DNA of 6,073 nucleotides from Nitrososphaerota archaeon (GTDB taxonomy: Archaea; Thermoproteota; Nitrososphaeria; Nitrososphaerales; UBA57): contig JACZWF010000098.1 of NCBI GenBank assembly GCA_022572285.1, forward strand, positions 1-6,073, written 5' to 3'. Positions 1 through 5,506 of the stretch are shown piece by piece. Made by a program: the position numbers and the translations under genes. Below the pieces are notes generated by a model. The model worked only from the letters and a program-made list of their open reading frames with translations. It ran no database searches and was not told the origin of the DNA. Every line of letters starts with the position of its first letter. Positions within the stretch are counted from its first letter, which is position 1.

Positions 1-173
1 ATCATCGATCCCACCACAGCGGATTAGCCTGCTTTCCTGCCCGCGCCGCGTACAGCATCGGTCGGACACGCCACGGCCTTCTCGCTTTGAGCGGCCCCGC
101 CAACCCCGAACCCAGGCTTGCCGCCATTATTTTGTGACGCAGCTAGAATACGCCCCCAACGGTCTGGATCAGC

Positions 174-186
174 CGGGGCGGCCCCG
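174..186. repeat. G+C palindrome over the ribosome-binding region of the TolB-like gene
   Basis: CGGGGC-G-GCCCCG is a perfect 13-bp palindrome that ends 2 nt before the ATG at 189. It covers the only purine-rich stretch (GGGGCGG) that could act as a Shine-Dalgarno sequence for that gene. As a one-base-loop hairpin it would not fold on itself, so it could be a dimeric protein site or chance in G+C-rich DNA. No clear promoter was found upstream. Confidence 0.25.
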
Positions 187-188
187 AT

Positions 189-1469
189 ATGTCACTGATC
201 GCCGAACTCAAGCGCCGCAACGTCTTCCGGGTAGGCGTGGCCTACGCGATCGTGGCTTGGCTGCTGCTGGAAGTGGCTTCGGTCATCTTCCCCGGCCTAC
301 ATCTGCCGGACTGGACTCTTACCTTCCTGATCATCGTCATCCTTGCTGGCTTCCCGCTCGCCTTGATCGTGGCCTGGGCGTTCGAGCTGACGCCGGAGGG
401 GATCAAGCTCGAAACAGCCGTGGATTCCACCGAGCCCGTCACCCGCAAGGCCAGAAGTAAACTCGATTTCGCGATCGTCGGACTGCTGGTGATTGCTGTT
501 GTTTACTTCGCCGTGGATAAGTTCGTACTTGAAGGCGGTCGTATTCCAGCGACCGGATCGAATGGGCAAGTTAAAACGATCGCGGTGCTTCCATTCGCCA
601 ACATGAGCGGCGACCCAGAACAAGAGTTCTTCTCCGACGGCATCTCCGAAGAACTGCTCAATGTGCTCGCCAAGGTGAAGGGCCTGCGAGTGACCTCGCG
701 CACCTCGGCGTTCGCGTTCAAGGGCAAAGACATCTCCATCCCGGAAATTGCCGAGAAACTGGGCGTCGAGCACGTACTGGAGGGCTCGGTGCGGATGGCC
801 GGTGACCGAGTACGGATCACGACCCAGTTGATCGACGTCGAGACGGACTCGCACTTGTGGACAGCCTCCTATGATCGTGAGCTGTCCGACATCTTTGCCG
901 TGCAAGATGAGATCGCAGCGAAGGTCGGGGAAGCGCTGAAGGTCGCCTTGTTGGGCGTTGATTCCACGCTAATCCGCTCGATCCCCGAAACTTCGATCGA
1001 CGTCTACAGCGACTACCTTCTGGCGCGGCAGAAGCTGGCGAACGTTAGCTTTTTGGGGATGGGTGAAGCCGAGTTTCTTAAATGCTCTCAGCACCAGGAT
1101 CATCAGGTCTTCGTGTTTCGCGCTTCTGATCGCTTTGGGGACTCTGGGCTCGTAGGAATTGCCAGTTTGAAAGTTGATGGCTCTCGCGGTCAAATCCAAG
1201 ATTTTGTGCTGAGCTGCAGAATGATGGGACGAGGCGTGGAACGAACCATGCTGCATGTACTAGTTAATTATGGTCAATCCAGAGGCTTGGAGGAAATCGT
1301 CGCCGTCTATCTCCCGACTGAGCGAAACAAACCGTGCCTGGAGTTCTTCCAGAAGGGTTCCGGTTTTGACCAGCGCGGCGCAGAAAACCACTTCGCCTGG
1401 GACCTGAATAATGAGTATCCAGCCCCCTCATTCATCCAATTGGAGATGGACGCTGGAGATCAGGGATGA
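189..1469 (+). CDS. Chimeric ORF: membrane-anchored TolB-like protein N-terminus fused to FkbH C-terminal domain
   Basis: This 426-codon frame joins two unrelated protein families. Residues 1-288 match the COG5616-type TolB-like proteins: the opening MSLIAELKRRNVFRVGVAY is characteristic. Hydrophobic segments lie at about 16-37, 44-65 and 93-114, and a TolB-like/FlgO-like domain at about 129-270 begins KTIAVLPFANMSGDPEQ and includes HVLEGSVRMAGDRVRI. Normal members run to roughly 500-700 residues and continue into TPR repeats, which are absent here. From about residue 289-293 the sequence becomes the C-terminal, acetyltransferase-like part of FkbH proteins: DRFGDSGLVG (314-323), SCRMMGRGVE (342-351), YLPTERNKPC (374-383). 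The HAD phosphatase part of FkbH is missing. The ATG at 189 is chosen because it gives the conserved family N-terminus. The stop overlaps the next gene's start (ATGA). The protein would be inner-membrane anchored; its function is doubtful, as both halves are incomplete. An assembly join must be excluded. Confidence 0.75.
   Translation: MSLIAELKRRNVFRVGVAYAIVAWLLLEVASVIFPGLHLPDWTLTFLIIVILAGFPLALIVAWAFELTPEGIKLETAVDSTEPVTRKARSKLDFAIVGLLVIAVVYFAVDKFVLEGGRIPATGSNGQVKTIAVLPFANMSGDPEQEFFSDGISEELLNVLAKVKGLRVTSRTSAFAFKGKDISIPEIAEKLGVEHVLEGSVRMAGDRVRITTQLIDVETDSHLWTASYDRELSDIFAVQDEIAAKVGEALKVALLGVDSTLIRSIPETSIDVYSDYLLARQKLANVSFLGMGEAEFLKCSQHQDHQVFVFRASDRFGDSGLVGIASLKVDGSRGQIQDFVLSCRMMGRGVERTMLHVLVNYGQSRGLEEIVAVYLPTERNKPCLEFFQKGSGFDQRGAENHFAWDLNNEYPAPSFIQLEMDAGDQG
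1059..1469 (+). pseudogene. C-terminal remnant of FkbH-like glyceryl-ACP synthase (HAD-IIIC family)
   Basis: These ~136 codons are the tail of an FkbH-family protein. Full-length members are about 350-650 residues and pair a HAD-type domain with a GNAT-like domain. They load a glyceryl unit from 1,3-bisphosphoglycerate onto an acyl carrier protein, for polyketides or for sugar decoration. Visible signatures are DRFGDSGLVG, FVLSCRMMGRGVE and YLPTERNKPCLEFF. The HAD DxDxT catalytic motif and most of the GNAT half lie upstream of the break and are gone, so the activity should be lost. The remnant is read only as the end of the TolB-like frame. It overlaps the VOC gene by 4 nt, the usual arrangement of a translationally coupled pair, which shows that the FkbH-VOC pair was once an operon here. 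The exact left edge is uncertain (about 1050-1071). Confidence 0.72.
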
Positions 1470-1822
1470 ACCTGCCGGCCCTGAACATCTTTGGTGACGA
1501 AACAGAATTCGACCATGTTGGAATAGCTGTAGAATCTATTGATGAAGTTTTACAAGGAGGGGATAAAATCTCAGACAGCATTCAAGATGTCTCTGTTTCC
1601 TTTACGTCTGTTCACGGCTTAACGGTAGAGCTTATCGAACCAACTAGCATGAATTCGACTATAGTTAACATGATGAAAAAAGGATGCAAGATTCTTCATA
1701 TTTGCTACAGAGTGCCCGATCTCGGTATTGCCATCCAAAATGCCCGACGGAATGGTGTGCACCTCATTGCTCAGCCTGTTTCTGCGAGAGCATTTGGAAA
1801 CAGAAGAATCGCTTGGCTCTAG
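1466..1822 (+). CDS. VOC (glyoxalase/methylmalonyl-CoA epimerase-like) protein, C-terminus cut by frame break
   Basis: A 118-residue VOC-fold protein. The first beta-alpha-beta unit starts with FDHVGIAV (15-22) and includes LTVELIEP (52-59); the second starts with ILHICYRV (76-83). H17, E55 and H78 sit where VOC metal ligands usually lie. The stop TAG at 1820-1822 comes just before the last strand. In another frame, starting at AGC 1821, the DNA reads SKTLGLFELLEDPKS and stops at 1868. FELLE is the typical closing strand and carries the fourth metal-ligand Glu. The gene was therefore probably longer (about 134 residues) and has lost two bases, or gained one, near 1818-1821. The ATG at 1466 has GGAG at 1455-1458 and an ATGA overlap with the FkbH frame. 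VOC proteins next to FkbH are typical of carrier-protein-linked acyl chemistry in glycan loci; the substrate is unknown. Activity is doubtful without the last strand. Confidence 0.7.
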   Translation: MNLPALNIFGDETEFDHVGIAVESIDEVLQGGDKISDSIQDVSVSFTSVHGLTVELIEPTSMNSTIVNMMKKGCKILHICYRVPDLGIAIQNARRNGVHLIAQPVSARAFGNRRIAWL

Positions 1823-1868
1823 CAAGACATTGGGATTGTTTGAGCTCTTAGAAGACCCGAAATCATGA

Positions 1869-2006
1869 ATGATAATTGAGAGGAGTAGCGCGGTACAAGA
1901 AGATACGGCGGACGCCGTTAGAAGGATAGAGAGTGTTGCAAACCAAGTGACTGTGGAGGAGGCTCGAGAAAGGAAACGTCTAGATCAAATAATGCAGCCA
2001 AGATGA
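1869..2006 (+). CDS. Possible 45-residue small protein, unrecognised
   Basis: ATG 1869 directly follows the TGA (1866-1868) that ends the repaired VOC frame. It opens 45 codons ending at TGA 2004-2006. The product is highly charged and helical-looking, with stretches such as ADAVRRIESVANQVTVEEAR, and could form an amphipathic helix or coiled coil. It has no recognisable domain and no strong ribosome binding site. It does not look like the acyl carrier protein one might expect beside FkbH and VOC: there is no DSL phosphopantetheine site. It may be a remnant of a larger gene; a second frame just downstream (2002-2034, then a TAG, then 2038-2111) also reads protein-like. Nothing else is evident between 1869 and the deacetylase start. 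Confidence 0.2.
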   Translation: MIIERSSAVQEDTADAVRRIESVANQVTVEEARERKRLDQIMQPR

Positions 2007-2089
2007 TGTCGATGAACAGGGACAGTTCCATGTCTAGGCTCCGGATGAAGCGCTTCCTAATGAAAAGATCGTGATAAGGGTGAAGAAGT

Positions 2090-2908
2090 ATGTCTTTTTC
2101 CTGCTTAATGTACCATAAACTCTCCGGAGTTCCAGGCCGGCGGAATTATTCAGATCAATATTCGATTGATACTTCAGCCTTCCGTGAACATGTTTCATTA
2201 TTGCAGGATGAAGGGTATGTCATAGAAGACATTGCGACATTCACTAAACGAATTATCGAGAGCCGATCCATTCCTGAGCGATATGTTCTCCTCACCTTTG
2301 ATGATGGGCACAAGAGCGGTCTCGATGCTGCGGAAATCCTTTCTGTATTTCGAACCAAAGCTACGTTCTTTTTAACAAAGAGTTATTGTGAACAATTACC
2401 CGATTACTTGTCGCCCGAAGAGATTCGCTCCCTTCGGACAGAGGGCTTCTCCATCGGTACACACGGCGTTACTCATTGTGGGTTGCCATTTCTCTCTTAT
2501 AAGGAGATCCGGAGAGAACTTGCAGAAAGCAAGCACTGGCTTGAGGAGATTCTTGGAGAAGAGGTGACTATGATATCGGTCCCTGGCGGATATATCGATG
2601 ACAGAACGCTCGCCCTTTGCTTTGAACATGGATATCAAATAGTTGGGAACTCTGAGGAACAGATGAACTCACGATCCAATATTTCGTTGCCCCTTGTAAT
2701 CAATCGAGTGGCAGTTCGACGTCATTTCAGTCTTAACACGATTTGGAGCATCGTTACTGGAGGAACATTCTTCTATTTTTGGCGGAGGGTAAGAGCGAAA
2801 TCCCTCTGGCTGCCCAAAAGGGTATTGCATACATACAAGAAAACAGAATTAGTCTGCAGACCAAAGAGTATGGGAGAGGATGGTCCACATGGAGGTTCGA
2901 CGCGTTAG
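2090..2908 (+). CDS. Polysaccharide deacetylase (NodB / carbohydrate esterase 4 family)
   Basis: A 272-residue CE4-type deacetylase that would remove N- or O-acetyl groups from a surface polysaccharide or its lipid-linked precursor, using a divalent metal. The N-terminal LMYHKL motif (6-11) is typical of this subgroup. The NodB motifs are in order: TFDDG (69-73) with the catalytic base Asp71 and metal ligand Asp72; THGVTH (124-129) with metal ligands His125 and His129; and SVPGGYID (163-170), where many relatives have RxPxG. The latter half of motif 3 is normal for glycan-cluster members. No signal peptide is evident, suggesting a cytoplasmic or membrane-peripheral enzyme. The ATG at 2090 follows a purine-rich AAGGGTGAAGAAG and gives the expected N-terminus. 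It overlaps the acyltransferase gene downstream by 20 nt, implying translational coupling. All motifs are intact, so it is probably functional. Confidence 0.9.
   Translation: MSFSCLMYHKLSGVPGRRNYSDQYSIDTSAFREHVSLLQDEGYVIEDIATFTKRIIESRSIPERYVLLTFDDGHKSGLDAAEILSVFRTKATFFLTKSYCEQLPDYLSPEEIRSLRTEGFSIGTHGVTHCGLPFLSYKEIRRELAESKHWLEEILGEEVTMISVPGGYIDDRTLALCFEHGYQIVGNSEEQMNSRSNISLPLVINRVAVRRHFSLNTIWSIVTGGTFFYFWRRVRAKSLWLPKRVLHTYKKTELVCRPKSMGEDGPHGGSTR
2872..2879 (+). promoter_or_regulatory. Ribosome binding site that selects the acyltransferase start at 2889
   Basis: GGGAGAGG lies inside the end of the deacetylase gene. It abuts the ATG at 2880 with no spacing, but sits 9 nt before the in-frame ATG at 2889. 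The second ATG is therefore the likely start. This placement inside the upstream gene supports translational coupling of the two products. Confidence 0.5.
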
Positions 2909-4004
2909 GCAAGCGGACCTCGCTGCCCTTATGGACTTCTGGCGAAAGCTTAGAGGCCAAGGTCCAACGCCTGAGGATTTGTCCATTAAGGATTCGGAGA
3001 GGAGTGATCCATCGATCTTTGAAAATCCATTTTGTGTTCATGAGTCTACCTCTCTGATATGTCTCGAGGGCGGGGAGATTGTAGGTAATCTCAATCTTTC
3101 TGATTGTCCAGCCTGGCTTCATGGAAATCAGGTTGACTGTGTTTGGTGGCAGGATTTTTTCGTTTTACCCGATGAACGTGGAGAACCCCAAAAAGGGATT
3201 GGGGGACCTCTTGCCATGGTCGCGCAAAGGGTAAGTAATAGACATGCAGTACTAGGGACGCCGGGGCCTGGCTCGCCCGTATTTCAACTTTATGAACGGC
3301 TTAGATGGCGGTATTTAGGGGCCGTTCCGTTCTTCTTTCTTATCTTGCAACCTTCTCGCGTATTGCGCCAGCTGGAGTACTTGCGCAAGCGAGAGGTGCT
3401 CGGGAAAGCGGCCAAGGTAGGATCATATCTTTTAGTACCTGGCCTGTGTATCAGATGGTTGCATTACATTCGCGGTGCCTGGAAAGTGAAAAACAATCTC
3501 CGTGAAACCCATGTGGAGCAAGTTCGTGAGTTCGATGAACGAGCAGATAAATTGTGGCATGACTGTCGCTCCAAGTACTCCAACATCTTTGATCGATCGT
3601 CTAAGTACCTTAATTGGAGGTATAAGGCCCCGGGCTATTCACGGGCGATGGTACATAAGGGGAGAGAAAATATTGGATGGTTTGTCTATAAGTGTACCAA
3701 GATGAGGAATGACAAATATTTTGGGAACCTCACGGTTGGCACGATTGTAGACACTCTTGTGGATCCAACCAGTCGTGAGAATATAGCTGCAGCTCTAAGT
3801 CAAGTCGTCTCTCAGATACGCGAGAAGGATGCCGATCTCATTGTCTGCAATTTTAGCGAAAGGCGCATTGCTACCACAGCCAGAGCTCTCGGGTTTCTCC
3901 GGGGCCCATCGAATTATCATTTTCTTGCCAAGGGATTCGACTCGAATACACTAGGTAACTGGCACCTTACTAGGGGTGACTCAGACGGCGATGGCCAACT
4001 TTGA
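2889..4004 (+). CDS. GNAT-fold N-acetyltransferase (surface-glycan locus type)
   Basis: A 371-residue protein (374 if ATG 2880 is used; 2889 is preferred for its ribosome binding site). The start EVRRVRQADLAALMDFW is a classic GNAT strand 1/helix 1. GEIVGNLNLSD follows as the strand-pair region. Then comes VLPDERG (about 92-98) and KGIGGPL (about 102-108), matching the acetyl-CoA-binding loop and helix, and then FQLYERLRWRYLGAVP, the usual GNAT 'YerlGF' end. The C-terminal half contains NLTVGTIVDTLVDP and a closing RALGFLRGPS, suggesting a second GNAT-like unit, as in the long tandem GNATs or FemAB-like proteins of exopolysaccharide loci. It probably transfers an acetyl or other acyl group to an amino sugar. 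Coupled to a deacetylase, it may replace an acetyl with another acyl group; that is inference. No membrane segment is clear. Substrate is unknown; the family call is firm, the role less so. Confidence 0.82.
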   Translation: MEVRRVRQADLAALMDFWRKLRGQGPTPEDLSIKDSERSDPSIFENPFCVHESTSLICLEGGEIVGNLNLSDCPAWLHGNQVDCVWWQDFFVLPDERGEPQKGIGGPLAMVAQRVSNRHAVLGTPGPGSPVFQLYERLRWRYLGAVPFFFLILQPSRVLRQLEYLRKREVLGKAAKVGSYLLVPGLCIRWLHYIRGAWKVKNNLRETHVEQVREFDERADKLWHDCRSKYSNIFDRSSKYLNWRYKAPGYSRAMVHKGRENIGWFVYKCTKMRNDKYFGNLTVGTIVDTLVDPTSRENIAAALSQVVSQIREKDADLIVCNFSERRIATTARALGFLRGPSNYHFLAKGFDSNTLGNWHLTRGDSDGDGQL

Positions 4005-4016
4005 AAAAGAAAGACT

Positions 4017-4042
4017 TCAAGGTCAACAATCCAGGACCTTGA
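4017..4042 (+). terminator. Hairpin after the acyltransferase, possible transcription terminator
   Basis: TCAAGGTC (4017-4024) pairs perfectly with GACCTTGA (4035-4042) around a 10-nt loop, starting 12 nt after the acyltransferase stop. The stem is only half G+C and is followed by ATATACTTATCC rather than a T run, so it is not a textbook rho-independent terminator. It is well placed for mRNA 3'-end formation of the glycan operon. Confidence 0.35.
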
Positions 4043-4367
4043 TATACTTATCCCCCAAGCCCTCTAGTGCTGACGTTCTAGCCATGTAGGTTCTCTCCAG
4101 CGCAATAGACTGGCGATAGACCTTCAATCCTTACCCCTTGGATTGCCTAATTTTTGATTGCAGTTTATTTTTAAAACCCGCCCCGAGCACCTTTCCGAAT
4201 TTCGGCAGGGCGTGGAAGTCACTAAAGCCTTGGTGAGGAAAGTCAGGGAGTCCCATTCGAATATGCTCTCGGAAACAAGAGTTCGAATGCGACTTTGGAC
4301 CCATTGGTTGGTATAGAGAATGGTCGATGGATCGCTTGAGGAATAGTTCCGGCAGTTGATCTGCATA
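4043..4367. other. Gene-free, probably decayed intergenic stretch
   Basis: No intact gene is supportable here. Two frames look mildly protein-like and both contain stops. On the plus strand, 4173-4310 reads on from EFRQGVEVTKALVRKV, then hits TAG and TAA. On the minus strand, one frame from 4370 down to 4023 has only one internal stop and includes QLPELFLKRSIDHSLYQP and, after that stop, GLKVYRQSIALERTYM, which has the look of a TPR helix. The strand of any ancestral gene cannot be decided by eye. An imperfect hairpin lies at 4254-4289. No promoter, tRNA or repeat array was seen. Confidence 0.4.
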
Positions 4368-4453
4368 TTAAGGCAGGTCACCCAATCCCCCAAGACCTGG
4401 AGGGCGATTCAATCCCGAAGAACCTCCCAATAGATTGTCTCCGTATCTTTCAT
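4124..4453 (-). pseudogene. Small minus-strand ORF with good RBS but early TGA, unrecognised
   Basis: On the minus strand GGAGG (4465-4461) stands 7 nt before ATG 4453. The frame opens MKDTETIYWEVLRD and is then closed by TGA at 4411-4409. After the stop the same frame stays open to 4124 and reads IALQVLGDWVTCLNMQINC onward. Repairing the TGA (for example from CGA) would give about 109 residues. The start is the best-formed translation signal on this strand and lies just behind the HNH remnant, so it may have been the next gene in its operon. From about 4370 a different minus frame looks equally protein-like, so a frameshift may also be present. No domain is recognised. Confidence 0.25.
4254..4289. 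repeat. Imperfect inverted repeat / hairpin
   Basis: CATTCGAA (4254-4261) is the exact reverse complement of TTCGAATG (4282-4289). Inside it, CTCT (4266-4269) pairs with AGAG (4278-4281) around the loop CGGAAACA. The result is a 12-bp stem with one TATG bulge. It lies in a stretch without an intact gene and has no T run on either side. It could be a structured RNA or protein site, or chance. Confidence 0.35.
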
Positions 4454-5089
4454 GATTTCGCCTCCGGGAAGTTCCCCATCGCACTATTGTGAAGCCCAGG
4501 AGCCCTGGGGCTCCAGTCACCTCCTCTAGCCTTACTGCCTCCCGCTCCACCAACTCGTGACATGCCCAGCACAAGGTGAGGAGGGTCTCCATGAGATCCC
4601 CTCACCCTAAGAGCGCTGCACTAAGTGATGTGCCGCCAGTTTCCTTCGGCTGCGGCAGAAGGGATGGAGACACCGCCAGCGGTCACGCCCAGAGACTGCG
4701 GTCCGCAACTGGGCGAAGGCCTCCTTCTTTACCCGCACCCGTCTCTTCTTCCACAGGCTCATAGGTGGCTAAGAACTCTGCGGCAATCATCTCGGCCTAG
4801 AACCCCCGACTCTCAGGGGCCGTCATCAGGCCGGCCAACTGTAGGGCCCGCTCAAAGATCTCCCGTTGGGCCTGATATAAATAGATCGTGAAGGGCTCGG
4901 GAGCTTCTTGGTCCGTTTTGCCCTGAGCAATGAGGGCCTGAAGCTCCTGGGTGGTGAGCCGCTCGGCCCGCGCCAGCCAGACCGCCAGGTCTTCAGGCGT
5001 GGCCACCCGCACCACCCTCCCTTTTCCACTATTCCCCTAAAGGAGATCCCACCTCTCACATATCGCAGAGTCCTCGCGATCCACGGCAT
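4454..5089 (-). pseudogene. Decayed HNH endonuclease (DUF222-like / HNH family)
   Basis: Read right to left, three frames join into one HNH protein. Piece 1 (5089 to about 5020) contains GGISFRGIVEKG. Piece 2 (about 5018-4740) contains VVRVATPEDLAVWLARAERL and LTTQELQALIAQG, then AEMIAAEFLATYEP; this is the helical region that precedes HNH domains in this family. Piece 3 (4738-4598) holds DRWRC, CLHPFC (4672-4655) and AHHLV. Piece 4 (from 4598) holds METLLTLCWACHELVE with CxxC at 4571-4560. Together these give the zinc Cys pairs and the HH of the HNH fold. Damage: frame breaks near 5020, 4739 and 4598; TAG at 4799-4797 and 4609-4607, each explained by CAG to TAG; and Thr at 4586-4584 where the HNH Asn is expected (ENLLTLC in relatives). 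The last frame stays open to 4368, but similarity fades by about 4500. The N-terminus is not recognisable beyond 5089. Family members are often of mobile or selfish character; this copy must be inactive. Confidence 0.75.
4575..4606. repeat. Quasi-palindrome at a frameshift site of the HNH remnant
   Basis: GGTGAGG-A-GGGTCTC (4575-4589) pairs with GAGATCCCCTCACC (4593-4606) around a CAT loop. This gives about 14 bp with one bulged A and one G-T pair, the strongest hairpin I found in the window. It spans the frame change of the HNH pseudogene at about 4598. It may be a template-switch mutation hotspot rather than a functional element. Confidence 0.45.
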
Positions 5090-5101
5090 TCAGCTCCGCC
5101 C

Positions 5102-5363
5102 CCGTTCGTCCTGTGCATCATTCTCGTCCTGCCATGGCGGGCTTCGCTGAATATACCTACTACATTGCCCGTACCTTCGACGGTGACACTATCAGGCTCA
5201 CCAACAGAGAGCAGGTCCGCCTCGAATTCGATGTTCAGAGACAGACCGTTCTGGAAGGCTATTATCCTAGGCCTATCTCTAGGACGGGAGGTTCATTAAC
5301 TTCGAACTATTGCAATAGGACTATGCTCAGGTATCGTCTTTCCCCGCCTTCCAAAGCTTAGGA
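5102..5363 (+). pseudogene. Decayed staphylococcal-nuclease-like (thermonuclease, SNase) gene
   Basis: EYTYYIARTFDGDTIRL (5149-5199) is the SNase N-terminal strand with the metal-binding Asp of DGDT. It runs on through QVRL directly into EFDVQR (5212-5241). In intact SNases the first VRL is followed by iGvDtPE and the second VRL, some 45 residues later, by eFDvq. The gene therefore seems to have lost the block between two VRL copies, including the catalytic Asp and Glu. After 5241 the frame changes and reads DRSGRLL, AYL, DGRFINFELLQ and DYAQVSSFPAFQ, matching the SNase RDRYGRlLAYv..DGr.vN.eLv..GyA. Stops interrupt it at 5268, 5280 and 5316. Upstream, 5102-5131 reads PFVLCIILVL in another frame, a possible signal-peptide core, so the ancestor was probably secreted. 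It lies head to head with the HNH remnant, and no start codon was found. It is inactive. Confidence 0.72.
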
Positions 5364-5421
5364 GTCACAAATCTATCAAAAGTTGGTTTAATTATGACGC
5401 ATAACTTGGCTTACCCGTAAG

Positions 5422-5443
5422 AATAGAAAAATCAATTTCTATT
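5422..5443. terminator. A+T-rich hairpin between convergent genes
   Basis: AATAGAAA (5422-5429) is the exact reverse complement of TTTCTATT (5436-5443), with a 6-nt loop AATCAA. It lies between the SNase remnant (plus) and the end of the minus-strand gene at 5507, a place where a two-way terminator is expected. The stem has only two G-C pairs and no clear T tract follows, so it is a weak candidate. Confidence 0.22.
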
Positions 5444-5506
5444 TCTTAGGTTGGTCCTCAGGTCTAGCCTCCCAGAAAGGAACATCCATTAAGTCTCTCT
5501 TACAAG

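Noticed and set aside
118..149. Promoter-like TTGCCG and TAGAAT before the TolB-like gene
   Set aside because: The spacing is 20 bp, too long for a sigma-70 promoter, and the -35 is poor.
134..460. Plus-strand ORF of 108 codons over the start of the TolB-like gene
   Set aside because: It overlaps the well-supported TolB-like frame, its product is low-complexity and Arg-rich, and it has no ribosome binding site.
297..905. Minus-strand ORF of 202 codons
   Set aside because: It is the antisense of the TolB-like domain. Long antisense frames are expected in G+C-rich coding DNA, and no domain is visible.
2743..3122. Plus (2743-3057) and minus (2754-3122) ORFs across the deacetylase/acyltransferase border
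   Set aside because: Both overlap two intact genes with clear motifs and have no recognisable product.
4576..4891. Two plus-strand ORFs in 4576-4891
   Set aside because: They are antisense to the HNH remnant, whose zinc motifs decide the strand. Their Pro/Ser/Arg-rich products look like shadows.
4908..5150. Plus-strand ORF of 80 codons
   Set aside because: It is antisense to the helical part of the HNH remnant and then runs into the SNase remnant. No domain is seen.
5113..5361. 82-codon plus-strand ORF as an intact small gene
   Set aside because: Only its first ~43 codons match SNase; after that the match moves to another frame. It is a chance join inside a pseudogene, not a real product.
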